This document shows, in pieces, positions 54,099 through 63,058 of a stretch of DNA of 64,000 bases; position 1 is the first letter of the stretch, and each line of letters opens with the position of its first letter. Where the stretch lies: assembly GCF_001611975.1 (NCBI RefSeq), contig NZ_CP014525.1, positions 364,001 to 428,000 of the forward strand. The letters are read 5' to 3'. The position numbers and the translations under genes are program-made. Source of the DNA: Haematospirillum jordaniae (GTDB lineage: Bacteria > Pseudomonadota > Alphaproteobacteria > Rhodospirillales > Rhodospirillaceae). The notes beneath the pieces are model-generated. The model was not told the DNA's origin. It saw only the letters and a program-made list of their open reading frames with translations, and searched no databases.

Positions 54099-55049
54099 AT
54101 GACTGACCAGAGTGCCACCCAGACCCCGGATTTTGCCCTGCCCTTTTTATTGCACGGCGGCTTGTTAAGGGGGCGCTTGGCCCGCACATGCGCAACCTCG
54201 GATGCCATATTGGAGCGACACAAATACCCAGCAGCCATTTCACGACTGGTAGCAGAAGCTGCAGCTTTGGCCTCGGTATTGGCCAATGCCCTGAAATTCA
54301 ATGGTGTCTTTACCCTGCAGGCCCAAGGCAGCGGGCCGGTACGGCAGCTGGTGGCTGATGTAACATCGGATGGACAGGTCCGGGCCTGCGCCACCTTCGA
54401 TGAAACAGCGGATGGACTGGATGACCCCGGCACTGCCGAAGAAGCAAGCGTACAAAAGCTTTTGGGAACAGGACACTTGGCCTTCACGGTTGACCAGGGG
54501 AATGCTCCTGAACGCTATCAAGGGCTGGTGGAACTGACAGGCCGAACCCTTTCAGAGTGTCTCCATGCCTATTTCCGTCAGTCCGAGCAGCTGGAAACAG
54601 CTATTAAGGTTGCATCCGAAGCCCCATGCCCGAACCACAACGGATGGCGGGCCGCGGCCTTGATGATCCAGAGGATGCCGGTCGATGGCGGCAAAATCCT
54701 CTCCCTATCCAAGGACGATGCAGACGAGGCTTGGCGCACGGCCGTCATCCTTCTGGGGAGCCTGACAACGGCTGAACTCCTTGATCCCGGCCTTGAGGCT
54801 GGCACTGTTCTTCACCGCCTGTTCCACGATGAGGATCTGTCTGTATCGCCACCCCGCCCCCTAGTATTCGGGTGCCGTTGCTCACGGCAAAGGGTGGAAG
54901 AAACGCTGGCAACCTTCAGCCCCAGCAGCTTGGGCGAGATGCAGCTTGATGATGGATCAGTCAGCGTCCAGTGCCAGTTCTGTTCCACAGAATACATCTT
55001 CAGCGCATCGGATATCGAAGTCCTCTCCCAAGGTACAACATCACCATGA
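54099..55049 (+). CDS. hslO: redox-regulated chaperone Hsp33
   Basis: A 316-residue chaperone. The N-terminal domain shows LLHGGLLRGRLAR and QAQGSGPVRQLVADV, and the C-terminal zinc switch has CRCS and CQFC. Oxidation releases zinc and activates holding of unfolded proteins. The ATG at 54099 gives the family N-terminus. The stop overlaps the lipoprotein gene by ATGA. Confidence 0.95.
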   Translation: MTDQSATQTPDFALPFLLHGGLLRGRLARTCATSDAILERHKYPAAISRLVAEAAALASVLANALKFNGVFTLQAQGSGPVRQLVADVTSDGQVRACATFDETADGLDDPGTAEEASVQKLLGTGHLAFTVDQGNAPERYQGLVELTGRTLSECLHAYFRQSEQLETAIKVASEAPCPNHNGWRAAALMIQRMPVDGGKILSLSKDDADEAWRTAVILLGSLTTAELLDPGLEAGTVLHRLFHDEDLSVSPPRPLVFGCRCSRQRVEETLATFSPSSLGEMQLDDGSVSVQCQFCSTEYIFSASDIEVLSQGTTSP

Positions 55050-55681
55050 CATACGCTTTCCCATTTTCGCGGTTTCTGCCTGTTCTGGGCACGGTCTGTC
55101 TTTTTGCCATGCTGTCACTTGCTGCCGGGTGCTCGGACCAAGGGCCACCCGTTTCTAAACAGCCGGAGCTACGCTTCCTGACCAAGGCTCCCTTCCGGTT
55201 TGCAGCACAAGGGCCGGATATTGTGACAAGCTATATCCCACCACTGCGCAGCCCACATGTCGAACATCGTATGCCCCTATCACCGGAACAGGCCATGCGA
55301 GCGTGGGCACAGGACCGGATTACAACAACCCACACCCATCAAAGACATATCCGTGTTGATATACGCGAGGCATCCGTAACAGAAACCAAGCTTCCAACCA
55401 AGAAGGGAATCACCGGCTTCTTTACCAACGAGCCAGAGGCACGCTATGCCGCAAAAGCCAATATCGCGGTCCAGATTGTTGATGGCGCCGGCGTTGTGCG
55501 TCACGAAGCATCGGCCACAGCGTGGAGGACCATAACAATTCCCGAGAAAGCATCTCTGGCTGAACGTGACCAGATCTGGTTTGAACTGGTAGAGCACCTG
55601 ATGCAGGATGTAGATGCCCAGCTTGGGGCAGCCATACGCCAACACCTAGGGTCGGCTCTCCTTGACCGGAGCACGTCCTGA
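55046..55681 (+). CDS. conserved lipoprotein coupled to hslO
   Basis: A 211-residue protein with a lipoprotein signal ending in SLAAGC. The mature domain has LSPEQAMRAWAQDRI, IRVDIREASVTETKL and a YAAKANIAVQIVD strand pair, with a C-terminal amphipathic helix. It is found behind hslO in several alphaproteobacteria. It likely sits in the outer or inner membrane facing the periplasm; its function is unknown. The start overlaps the hslO stop. Confidence 0.85.
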   Translation: MTYAFPFSRFLPVLGTVCLFAMLSLAAGCSDQGPPVSKQPELRFLTKAPFRFAAQGPDIVTSYIPPLRSPHVEHRMPLSPEQAMRAWAQDRITTTHTHQRHIRVDIREASVTETKLPTKKGITGFFTNEPEARYAAKANIAVQIVDGAGVVRHEASATAWRTITIPEKASLAERDQIWFELVEHLMQDVDAQLGAAIRQHLGSALLDRSTS

Positions 55682-55732
55682 CAGCAAGGCCATACTGGGA
55701 TTTAGTGTCGTGCGCAACCGGAAGGGTTCGTC

Positions 55733-56485
55733 ATGTCAGATGATAAGTCCTCGGGCACACATACTGCTGTTCCGGAAGGGCTGATTGTTTACGCCATAGG
55801 CGATATCCACGGGCGCCTTGATCTTCTAGACGCCCTTCTGGAACAGATTGGCCACGATATATCACAGCGACGCCAGGCAAAAGAGCAGGTGCTTTTGATT
55901 ACCTTGGGTGATTACGTTGACCGGGGACCTGATACGCCCGGCGTTCTGGAACGCTTGCGGACTCTCTCCCTGGAAAACGGACAAACACGCTGCCTGCTGG
56001 GTAATCACGAAGACTCCCTTCTGAGCTTCCTTGAACACCCTGCCGACGGGTTGAACTGGCTGAAATACGGTGGCCTGGAAACACTGCGTAGCTATGGTGT
56101 GGATACGCCGGATAAGGAACCGGAGGCGCTGGACCGTTTCAAGCTGTCACGTGCCTTCAGGGCTGTCTTCCCCGGGGAGCATCGCCAATTTCTGCAAAAC
56201 ATGCCCCTGTGGACGACATGCGGAGACTACCTTTTCGTACACGCCGGGATACGACCCGGAATTTCACTGGGCCGTCAAAGCCGACGGGACATGCTGTGGA
56301 TCCGGGAACCCTTCCTATCATGCACCGATACACGGGAGCATACCGTGGTACATGGTCACACCATACACCCGACACCAGAGAACAGGGCAAACCGCATCGG
56401 GATTGATACCGGGGCTTGGCGCAGTAATGTTCTCACCGCGGTTGTTCTTCATGGAACCCAGCGCAGCTTTATCCAGACACACTGA
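55733..56485 (+). CDS. PPP-family metallophosphoesterase / serine-threonine phosphatase
   Basis: A 250-residue phosphatase with all metal motifs: GDIHGRLD, GDYVDRGPD, LLGNHED, VHAG and VHGHT. It resembles bacterial PPP/ApaH-like enzymes and could act on phosphoproteins or dinucleotides. ApaH itself is usually longer, so a general name is safer. It stands alone after the hslO-lipoprotein pair and is convergent with the next gene. Confidence 0.9.
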   Translation: MSDDKSSGTHTAVPEGLIVYAIGDIHGRLDLLDALLEQIGHDISQRRQAKEQVLLITLGDYVDRGPDTPGVLERLRTLSLENGQTRCLLGNHEDSLLSFLEHPADGLNWLKYGGLETLRSYGVDTPDKEPEALDRFKLSRAFRAVFPGEHRQFLQNMPLWTTCGDYLFVHAGIRPGISLGRQSRRDMLWIREPFLSCTDTREHTVVHGHTIHPTPENRANRIGIDTGAWRSNVLTAVVLHGTQRSFIQTH

Positions 56486-56495
56486 GATGACATCC

Positions 56496-56840
56496 CTATT
56501 CCGGTCGCGACGACCGGGATGGAAATATATCCGCCGACCAAGCGGGATCATCTTCCCCAACGGTGCGGCGACAACCCCAGGACAAAAGCACGGCATTGAG
56601 TTGCCCGCAAACCATGGCACGCGCCGCATCACGACTGTAGCCATCCTCAAGCAGGGCATCATAGTCTGTAAAATGATGACGAGCCAAAGCCACCAAAGAC
56701 AACCAAGCCGCGGCCTGAACCGACCCCCGCCGCAAACCGGGTGAATCTTGGGCATGATCCAGCGCAGCCTGCTTCTCCCACTGTGGAAGGGTGGGAGCCA
56801 ACAGGGACAAAGCCTGTTCAAGCTGGTGGCGACGGGTCAT
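56496..56840 (-). CDS. small conserved protein, DUF2293-like
   Basis: A 114-residue protein. ALDHAQDSPGLRRGS, AAWLSLVALARHHFTDYD and LLEDGYSRDAARAMV are typical of small alphaproteobacterial proteins that I believe are DUF2293; the name should be checked. It has a helical fold and no signal peptide. The ATG at 56840 fits, although the frame is open for another 41 codons over the end of the epimerase gene. Its function is unknown. Confidence 0.65.
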   Translation of the reverse strand: MTRRHQLEQALSLLAPTLPQWEKQAALDHAQDSPGLRRGSVQAAAWLSLVALARHHFTDYDALLEDGYSRDAARAMVCGQLNAVLLSWGCRRTVGEDDPAWSADIFPSRSSRPE

Positions 56841-56848
56841 CGGACACA

Positions 56849-57802
56849 TCACCTCTTCACAGGATAGGCCGCAGCACGCGCCAACCCTTGCCGGAGTGTA
56901 AGGGGTGGCTTCCATCCCAGAACAGAGCGGGCTTTGGAGATGTCGACGGTCAGGGACTGACATAATCGGTCAACAGCCGGTCCCATCCCTGTACAACGGC
57001 CAAGATACCGCAACCAAGAAACAGGAACAGGAAACAGACGCGCGCGCGTCCCCATAGCCTCAGCCAGAGATCGCAGAAGTCCCTCTGTCGAGACATCATC
57101 CCCATCTGCCGCCAGAAACAGCTGATCCGCTGCGCCCGGATGAACCAAGCACAGGACGATCAGATCCACAAGGTTATCAACGGCAACCATGGAGCGCCTG
57201 TTGCAGGATACGGAGGCAAGAGGCAAGGGAATCCCCCTCTGCAACCACGTCATCAAAGTGGCAAAATTACCTTTGACCCCGGGGCCATAGATCAACGGCG
57301 GGCGGATCACAACCCATTCCATACCACTGCCAAGAGCCAAACGGCGTAACCCCTGCTCTGCTTCCCACTTGGACAGGGCATAAGCATCAGAAGGTGCCGG
57401 TTGATCATCTTCCCGGTATGGTTTTTCTGCCTCGCGACCTTCCCCGGAAACCTTGATGGTGCTGATGTAAATGAAACGCTTGATACCAGCCTGTATGGCT
57501 TGCTCCACCAAGGACAGGGTTCCCTGTGTATTCACGTCCCTGAAAGCGGACAAAGGATCAGGATGATGCTCCCGCATAACATGAACGCGGGCCGCCAGAT
57601 GCACAACCGCGTCACACCCGGCCAAGGCATGGGACCAATCGGTACCGGCATCAACAGACCCGACAGGAACAGCCGGCATGCCAGCAATCGACTGCCCGTC
57701 CAGACGAACAGCAGGAACGGGTACAAAGTGATCCGATGCAGCAAGCGCCACACACAGTGCATGCCCGACGAAACCATTTGCCCCTGTGAGCAAAACCCTC
57801 AC
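56849..57802 (-). CDS. NAD-dependent sugar-nucleotide epimerase/dehydratase
   Basis: A 317-residue extended SDR with the NAD site LLTGANGFVGHAL, HLAARVHV, the catalytic YALSK and the RPPLIYGPGVKGNF block. It resembles UDP-sugar 4-epimerase/reductase enzymes of LPS or polysaccharide synthesis (WbpV-like). It overlaps the phosphohexomutase gene by four bases, so the pair probably makes an activated sugar for the cell surface. The exact sugar cannot be determined. Confidence 0.87.
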   Translation of the reverse strand: MRVLLTGANGFVGHALCVALAASDHFVPVPAVRLDGQSIAGMPAVPVGSVDAGTDWSHALAGCDAVVHLAARVHVMREHHPDPLSAFRDVNTQGTLSLVEQAIQAGIKRFIYISTIKVSGEGREAEKPYREDDQPAPSDAYALSKWEAEQGLRRLALGSGMEWVVIRPPLIYGPGVKGNFATLMTWLQRGIPLPLASVSCNRRSMVAVDNLVDLIVLCLVHPGAADQLFLAADGDDVSTEGLLRSLAEAMGTRARLFPVPVSWLRYLGRCTGMGPAVDRLCQSLTVDISKARSVLGWKPPLTLRQGLARAAAYPVKR

Positions 57803-59223
57803 GGCAGCGACTCAAAGCAGAAACGGCACAGGGCCTCTGCACGACCGGGGGTTCCAGACTCGGTATAACACCGCAGCTCGGGCGCATTGCCCGAAGGGCG
57901 CAAATGCACAATGTCACCCGAGGAGAACGTCACACGCAGCCCATCTGTTTGGTCAACCAGGACAATGGTTCCACAATCAGGGGGCAGATAACGCAACAAA
58001 CCATCCACATCCTTCCGCAACTCATTCAGAAGAGCCGAACTCCGGGCTGGATCTATACCCTGCAAGCGATCACTGGCCGTAAAACGCTGTGGCAGATCAG
58101 CCATCAAAGCAGAAAGGGAACACCTACGCATACGTGCCGTAGCAAGAAGCGTCACGATCGGTAGAACAGAATCACGGGTCAACAATGGCTCAAGAACACG
58201 ACCCTCATGAACGATACGACTTCCCAGAAGGAAACCGCCATTGGCCTCATATCCCACGCATATATTGCGGCCCGTTACATCATCCTGCATAGCTGCAATA
58301 ACATGGGGCGACCCAATCCGCGTACGCGTTACCGCCCTGAACCAACCTGAGTGCTCCAAGGCCGTATTGCTGCTGACTGGCGTCACAACATGATCAGCGC
58401 CAAGAAACCGGGAACATAAAAGACCAACAGTATCACCCCGTAGCCAGTTACCCTCCTCATCCCCGACAAGGGGCCGGTCACCATCACCGTCTGTTGAAAC
58501 AACGGCATCAAAATCTAGGCTTTGCGCCCACTCACGGGCCGCACGCACATCTGCCGGACTGACAGCCTCGGTATCGATGGCAACAAAACTGTCTGTCCTG
58601 CCAATGGAAAGAACACGGGCTCCCAGCGCCTCCAGAATGACCCGCAAGATATCACGCGCCGCACTGGAATGTTCGAAGACGGCAACCCGCATCCCTTCCA
58701 GGGCACCTGCCCCAAAGAAATCCACATACCGACGCACATAAGCTTCTGCGGCCACTGTGTCCGGAGCTGGCAGTACAGCCGGTCTCATCGTTACCACCTT
58801 AGCCACTGGCATCTGCATCATGGCCACCTCATCGTCCTTGGACAGTTCCCCATCCGGACGATAAAACTTGATACCGTTACGATCGAAAGGAATATGGCTG
58901 CCGGTCACCACAAGAACGGGAGCCTCGATCATCTGCCCATACCAAGCCAAGGCAGGCGTCGGCAGAACACCGGCATAGCGAACCCGGAAGCCCGCCTCCT
59001 GAGCTATAGCGGCACAGGCCGACGCAATACGGGGACTACTGGGACGAAGGTCGTGACCAACAATCAGATCACAAGGCCTGCCCCTCTCTTTCACGAGCGT
59101 CAGGAACGCCTGCGTATAAGCTTGGCAGGCCTCATCGGTCATTGCATCAACCAAGCCACGCACGCCACTGGTCCCAAAGCGAACCCCGGACCGTTCCGCT
59201 ATGTCAGAAAGAGTAACGTTCAT
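57799..59223 (-). CDS. phosphomannomutase/phosphoglucomutase family protein
   Basis: A 474-residue phosphohexomutase. The phosphoserine loop reads VTGSHIPFD (TASHNP in most), the metal loop STDGDGDRPL is intact, the sugar-binding loop is YEANGGF, and the phosphate loop RPSGNAPELR is intact. The changed serine loop still carries the Ser. It probably converts mannose-6-P or a hexosamine phosphate for surface polysaccharides with the coupled epimerase. The ATG at 59223 is preferred; the frame extends 65 codons upstream without family similarity. Confidence 0.88.
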   Translation of the reverse strand: MNVTLSDIAERSGVRFGTSGVRGLVDAMTDEACQAYTQAFLTLVKERGRPCDLIVGHDLRPSSPRIASACAAIAQEAGFRVRYAGVLPTPALAWYGQMIEAPVLVVTGSHIPFDRNGIKFYRPDGELSKDDEVAMMQMPVAKVVTMRPAVLPAPDTVAAEAYVRRYVDFFGAGALEGMRVAVFEHSSAARDILRVILEALGARVLSIGRTDSFVAIDTEAVSPADVRAAREWAQSLDFDAVVSTDGDGDRPLVGDEEGNWLRGDTVGLLCSRFLGADHVVTPVSSNTALEHSGWFRAVTRTRIGSPHVIAAMQDDVTGRNICVGYEANGGFLLGSRIVHEGRVLEPLLTRDSVLPIVTLLATARMRRCSLSALMADLPQRFTASDRLQGIDPARSSALLNELRKDVDGLLRYLPPDCGTIVLVDQTDGLRVTFSSGDIVHLRPSGNAPELRCYTESGTPGRAEALCRFCFESLP

Positions 59224-59354
59224 AAGATAACCCGCATCACCAGACAATGGCTGAACGGGTAACACAACCTCAAGCCAATGACCACCCGTACAAGAACTGT
59301 TCAAGGCCCTTGACAACAAGGAACCTTGCTTCCAGAACTGTTTTCCGCGGATAA

Positions 59355-59393
59355 ACAAAAAAGCGCCAGTGCCGGAAACAAATGTTCCGGCAC
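59355..59393 (-). terminator. intrinsic terminator of the minus-strand LuxR gene
   Basis: Read on the minus strand, a 9-bp stem GTGCCGGAA/TTCCGGCAC is followed after a short G/C stretch by TTTTTTGTTT. It lies 26 bases after the luxR-like stop. Confidence 0.7.
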
Positions 59394-59418
59394 CCACGGC
59401 GATGCAACTCAAGCGCAA

Positions 59419-60120
59419 CTAAACTTTTATAAGACCCAGGAACAAGGCCCTGCCACAGGCCTGCATGGTTGTCTGGCAACGCAACTTCCTGCGGGCATCT
59501 TTCAGGTGCCACGAGATACCGTGGGCCGTCATGCCAAGAGATGTGGCGATGGAGCTGCAGTCAAACCCCAGCAAACACATACGCAGAATCTTGAGAGTTT
59601 TTTCACTGAAGGCAGGTGACCGCTCCTGCTGTGGGCAAGCTCGCAACCAGTTCTGGACGAACATGAACGCCAGCCCCTCCAGCTCGGACCGGACGGGAAT
59701 GCTGATCGCTTCCTCCCTTGCCGTGGCAAAGTTCAACAGATACGTCCGCAATGGCAGCTGCACAGGGATAGAAAGACCAGTTCGCAAGCCATGCGAAGAC
59801 GCCTCCCGGAAAAAATCCAGCCTTGCGCCATCCAGATCACCCCAGCTCATCGTCCCCATGGCAACGGGGGCAAGCAGAAGGGCTGGATCAACCTTGTGAT
59901 AGGCACGTTCCTTGTAAAGATCCACCCACCCGGGCGGACAGGATGCCGCAATAAAGGGATACCCGATGTCTCTTGACGCCTCGTCATCACCAGCCACGCC
60001 CATGAATGTGACGCATTCAAAACCCAAGTCCTTAGCCCTGGAACAGAGAGCTGTAAACAGCTCGCCTCCATCACGACCAACTGGCGCTTTTACGCCTGAC
60101 ACTTTTCTTGCTTCGTTCAT
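59419..60120 (-). CDS. LuxR-family regulator with canonical autoinducer-binding residues
   Basis: A 233-residue quorum-sensing type regulator. The autoinducer-binding domain (about 15-165) keeps the residues equivalent to TraR Trp57, Tyr61, Asp70, Pro71, Trp85 and Gly113 (here about W65, Y69, D78, P79, W93, G115). The GerE/LuxR helix-turn-helix (about 170-230) has LLGFDCSSIATSLGMTAHGI. No luxI synthase is in the window, so it is a solo. It is divergent from the two tandem LuxR-like genes. Confidence 0.88.
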   Translation of the reverse strand: MNEARKVSGVKAPVGRDGGELFTALCSRAKDLGFECVTFMGVAGDDEASRDIGYPFIAASCPPGWVDLYKERAYHKVDPALLLAPVAMGTMSWGDLDGARLDFFREASSHGLRTGLSIPVQLPLRTYLLNFATAREEAISIPVRSELEGLAFMFVQNWLRACPQQERSPAFSEKTLKILRMCLLGFDCSSIATSLGMTAHGISWHLKDARRKLRCQTTMQACGRALFLGLIKV

Positions 60121-60466
60121 TACTCAATCCCCCGCCATCAGCCGGAGCGACACACTATCGCAACGCCGCACACCCTTACGATGCGGCGACAGCACTGTAT
60201 CAACCATAATTGACGTTTTCCAGACAAATTTTCACCCTGACTACATGGGATTTAAAACCGTAACGAGAACAGCAAAATCGACCAACAGGGGGACAACCCC
60301 TTGCAATCAAGGCAACTTCGTATGCGTACACGCTATGTGTGTATTTGGAAAATTTTTCTGGAATTCGTTCGGTTGCGTGGTATCTTCCCTGTTGAATATA
60401 TGCGCGGCACGACAACCAAGAATGTGGGTCTTGTCGGGGTCGCTGGGGAAGAAAGGGCCTGTCGTT
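60121..60466. promoter_or_regulatory. intergenic region between divergent LuxR genes
   Basis: About 345 bases holding the promoters of both transcripts. Inverted repeats are seen: CCTTG-CAAT-CAAGG (about 60298-60311) and TACAC-GCTATGT-GTGTA (about 60327-60343). Either could be a binding site for the neighbouring regulators. No classical 20-bp lux box was found. Confidence 0.4.
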
Positions 60467-61186
60467 ATGGAAAATATCAAGCGGTTTGAAATTGTGGACT
60501 CCCACAAGGATATAGCACCCCTGTTCAACACTCTCTTGGCCAACAGCACCGCCATGGGATTTGAGTTTGTCTCTTTCTGGGGAATGGAAGGGGAGGAAGA
60601 TGTTATAAAAGACAGCAGCTTCCCATGTATCGCAGCATCATGGTCAGCGGACTTCGTCCACCGCTATGCGGAACGGGGCTACTATGAAATCGACCCATTC
60701 ACTCATATGCTTCCCGCCAGTGACTCCTCCCTGACATTTAACATGCTCAAAAACATGAACAGTGATTATTTCAATGAAATAGCCACGTTCGGCCTGAGAG
60801 ACGGCGCAGGCGTACCGGTGCGCATAGGCAATCGTCTTTATACCGTTGGATTCTGCACCAGCCGTGATGCTGGCATCCGGCCGGATGAACAGGGCACCTT
60901 GGAAAGCATGGCGTTCCGTTTTGTCCAAGATTACATGAGGGCTGAAAAGCGGCCCGCAGCCAACAACCGTAACGAAACAGAAGAAAAAATTCTTTCAATG
61001 GCGCTGTCTGGATTTTCTGATGATGCCATTGCTGAATTCCTTGGCCTGACAGAAAGTTATGTCTCGACTTGCCGCTGGGGCATTATGGAGAAATTGGGGT
61101 ATCGCGCCCCCTACGGGAAGTCAGTGCGCTCATCTAGGATGATAAGCATCCCGCTGCACGGCACATCTACGGCGCTCAGGCAATAA
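60467..61186 (+). CDS. LuxR-like autoinducer-domain protein, first of a tandem pair
   Basis: A 239-residue protein. The domain has ...DFVHRYAERGYYEIDPF: the TraR Trp57 position is Phe (63), Tyr61 (67), Asp (76) and Pro (77) are kept, and Trp85 is Phe (91). Gly is kept (113). The helix-turn-helix (about 155-205) reads ALSGFSDDAIAEFLGLTESYV. The altered aromatic cage suggests a ligand other than typical acyl-homoserine lactone, or none. The ATG at 60467 is chosen since the N-terminus then matches its paralogue; the frame is open far upstream. Confidence 0.85.
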   Translation: MENIKRFEIVDSHKDIAPLFNTLLANSTAMGFEFVSFWGMEGEEDVIKDSSFPCIAASWSADFVHRYAERGYYEIDPFTHMLPASDSSLTFNMLKNMNSDYFNEIATFGLRDGAGVPVRIGNRLYTVGFCTSRDAGIRPDEQGTLESMAFRFVQDYMRAEKRPAANNRNETEEKILSMALSGFSDDAIAEFLGLTESYVSTCRWGIMEKLGYRAPYGKSVRSSRMISIPLHGTSTALRQ

Positions 61187-61247
61187 CGGCACTTCCCGTC
61201 TCTTTGTCCACACCGGCGGACAACAGAAGTGCACACATTCAGGGGGG

Positions 61248-61286
61248 ATTGGAGCGTGCACGATGGCTTGTATGCTCCAATTTTTT
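61248..61286 (+). terminator. intrinsic terminator between the tandem LuxR-like genes
   Basis: An 8-bp stem ATTGGAGC/GCTCCAAT with an 18-base loop runs into TTTTTT. It separates the two paralogues, so the second gene may need its own promoter. Confidence 0.75.
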
Positions 61287-61326
61287 GACGCATTAATTCA
61301 GGGGCAAGCAGAAGGATTTGGTTGTT

Positions 61327-62037
61327 ATGGAAGATATCAAGCGATTCGAAATTGTGGACTCCCACAAGGATATTGCCCCCCTGTTCAAGAACCTTCTGGC
61401 AAACAGCACTGCGATGGGGTTTGAATTTGCGGCATTCTTTGGATGGGAAGACGATGTCATAGAAGACCTCGGCTGCCCATGCATTGCGGCGTCGACGCCC
61501 GGCAACTATGTCCAGCGGTATGTAGATCATGGCTATCATGACGTTGATCCGTTCACTTACGTGATTCCGGCCAGCGACACGACCGTTAAATATGATGCCG
61601 TCCGGAATATGAACAACGAGTTCTTCAATGAACTGTTCGCGTTCGGGCTGCGGGAAGGCATGGTTGTTCCCATACATGTAGGAAACCGGCTTTATTCAGT
61701 CAGCTTTATAACCAGTCGCGATGTCAAAATTCGCGAAGACGAACAGTCAGCCATGGAAGGTATGGCGTTTCGTTTTCTGCAGGACTACATGCGCGCTGAA
61801 CGACGCCCCGGCGCCAACGGCCGGGAAGAAACCGAAACCAGAATTCTGCAAATGGCCCTGTCAGGCTTTGCTGATGATGCTATCGCCAGCTACCTTGGGG
61901 TTACAGAACGATACGTTGCCGCCTGCCGTCGCGATGTGATGGGCAGACTGGAGTCCCATGTCCCGTGCAAGATACCTGAACCCTCATCAAAAATGATTGG
62001 AATTTCTATGGATATCACGTCTGTACCATCGAAATAA
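61327..62037 (+). CDS. LuxR-like autoinducer-domain protein, second of a tandem pair
   Basis: A 236-residue paralogue of the preceding protein (same MExIKRFEIVDSHKDIAPLF opening). TraR Trp57 is Tyr (61), Tyr61 is kept (65), Asp (74) and Pro (75) are kept, Trp85 is Tyr (89), and Gly is kept (111). The helix-turn-helix has ALSGFADDAIASYLGVTERYV. The C-terminus differs from the first copy. The ATG at 61327 follows AAGGAT; a TTG lies nine bases upstream. The pair arose by duplication, with ligand-site drift. Confidence 0.85.
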   Translation: MEDIKRFEIVDSHKDIAPLFKNLLANSTAMGFEFAAFFGWEDDVIEDLGCPCIAASTPGNYVQRYVDHGYHDVDPFTYVIPASDTTVKYDAVRNMNNEFFNELFAFGLREGMVVPIHVGNRLYSVSFITSRDVKIREDEQSAMEGMAFRFLQDYMRAERRPGANGREETETRILQMALSGFADDAIASYLGVTERYVAACRRDVMGRLESHVPCKIPEPSSKMIGISMDITSVPSK

Positions 62038-62081
62038 GAACGGTGGTGGGTGTCATCATGCAAGAGATCTGTCGGCTCTAA

Positions 62082-62180
62082 CTTGCTGATTCCTAGAAAG
62101 ACATAGCACCGCTGTTCAAAAAGCTTCTGGCCAGCGGTGCCGCAATGGCGTTTAAGTTTGCTTCTTTCTGGGGGGGGGGA
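62082..62180 (+). pseudogene. remnant of a third copy of the tandem LuxR-like gene
   Basis: The sequence after 62097 translates as KDIAPLFKKLLASGAAMAFK and then FASFWG, matching residues 14-39 of the two paralogues. The His of DSHKD is replaced by a TAG stop, and another stop lies just upstream. A run of ten G (62170-62179) follows and similarity ends there. It is a truncated, non-coding copy of the same gene. Confidence 0.8.
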
Positions 62181-62326
62181 TGACTCAGGAACAACCGCTC
62201 TCTAGCGGGTGGCAACGCTGAGCGTGGCGTCAAAAGAGTGCGCCGATTCTTATAGAGGCAAAGCGTGGGACAGCGCCGGTTCTCTTTTTTCAGAGCCTTA
62301 TAAATCAAGGCTTTAGGGAACGAATA

Positions 62327-62416
62327 TGGCGGAGAGAGAGGGATTCGAACCCTCGATACGGTTTCCCGTATACACACTTTCCAGGCGTGCGCCTTCAACC
62401 ACTCGGCCACCTCTCC
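62327..62416 (-). tRNA. tRNA-Ser(GGA)
   Basis: A 90-nt type II tRNA on the minus strand. The acceptor GGAGAGG pairs with TCTCTCC (one G-U), the anticodon loop CTGGAAA gives GGA, and a long variable arm (TACGGGAAACCGTA) follows. GAGGG-TTCGAAT-CCCTC T-arm and encoded CCA are present. Confidence 0.96.
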
Positions 62417-62652
62417 CCTGGTGCAGGGCTTTTGCCCCGCTTCACCGGCTCTTACCAAGCACGGCGAGGCGGATTTCTAGCCGACGACAACGCAAAATGC
62501 AATGGCTGTTTGGAGAAAAAATAATTTTTGTCCATGTGGCGCAGTCTTGAAGACCCTGATTGCACAGCCAAACACTTGTGGCATGCTTCCCATGTGGGGC
62601 TAGGCGCCTTATCTCCTGACAGGAGAAACGCCTCTTTGGGATCTACCGCACC

Positions 62653-62958
62653 ATGACCGGGAAAATTATAGGCTGGCTCTTTTTAGGATTTGCGCTGACT
62701 TCCGCCTCGGCGGAGGGCGTCATGGCGCTTGGAACCAGCTCGGAAAGTGGACTTGCAACCGGCGAGCTTCTGGCTCTCCTTGCCGGCCACACAGCACCAG
62801 CACCAAACACAGCCCTTGACCGCATATTTGCTGATCTTCTGGCCCTTCCGGCATGGGCTGTAAGCGGCCCACTAGGCATTCTGCTGATCTTGATCGCCCG
62901 GGGAAAGAAAGAACCTGTCGCACAGGGAACCCGGCGCCTGATGAGACGACGGCATTAA
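62653..62958 (+). CDS. small membrane protein of unknown function
   Basis: A 101-residue protein. An N-terminal hydrophobic segment (about 5-20) and a second one (about 70-85, SGPLGILLILIA) flank a loop with VMALGTSSESGLATGELLALLAGH. A basic tail (RRLMRRRH) would face the cytoplasm. Similar small proteins are common in Rhodospirillales genomes. No strong ribosome-binding site is seen. It lies between two tRNA genes on the opposite strand. Confidence 0.65.
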   Translation: MTGKIIGWLFLGFALTSASAEGVMALGTSSESGLATGELLALLAGHTAPAPNTALDRIFADLLALPAWAVSGPLGILLILIARGKKEPVAQGTRRLMRRRH

Positions 62959-62984
62959 CAAAAATCAACAGAACTTGTTGTAAA

Positions 62985-63058
62985 TGGAGCGGGTGAAGGG
63001 AATCGAACCCTCGTCGTAAGCTTGGGAAGCTTCTGCTCTACCATTGAGCTACACCCGC
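62985..63058 (-). tRNA. tRNA-Gly(CCC)
   Basis: A 74-nt tRNA on the minus strand with acceptor GCGGGTG/CACCCGC, D-arm GCTC/GAGC, anticodon loop TTCCCAA giving CCC, T-arm GAGGG-TTCGATT-CCCTT and encoded CCA. Confidence 0.95.

Noticed and set aside
59419..62037. A complete LuxI/LuxR quorum-sensing system
   Set aside because: No acyl-homoserine lactone synthase gene was found among the open frames on either strand of the window.
62093..62458. 121-codon minus-strand open frame over the LuxR remnant and tRNA-Ser(GGA)
   Set aside because: It includes the tRNA sequence itself and has no family similarity.
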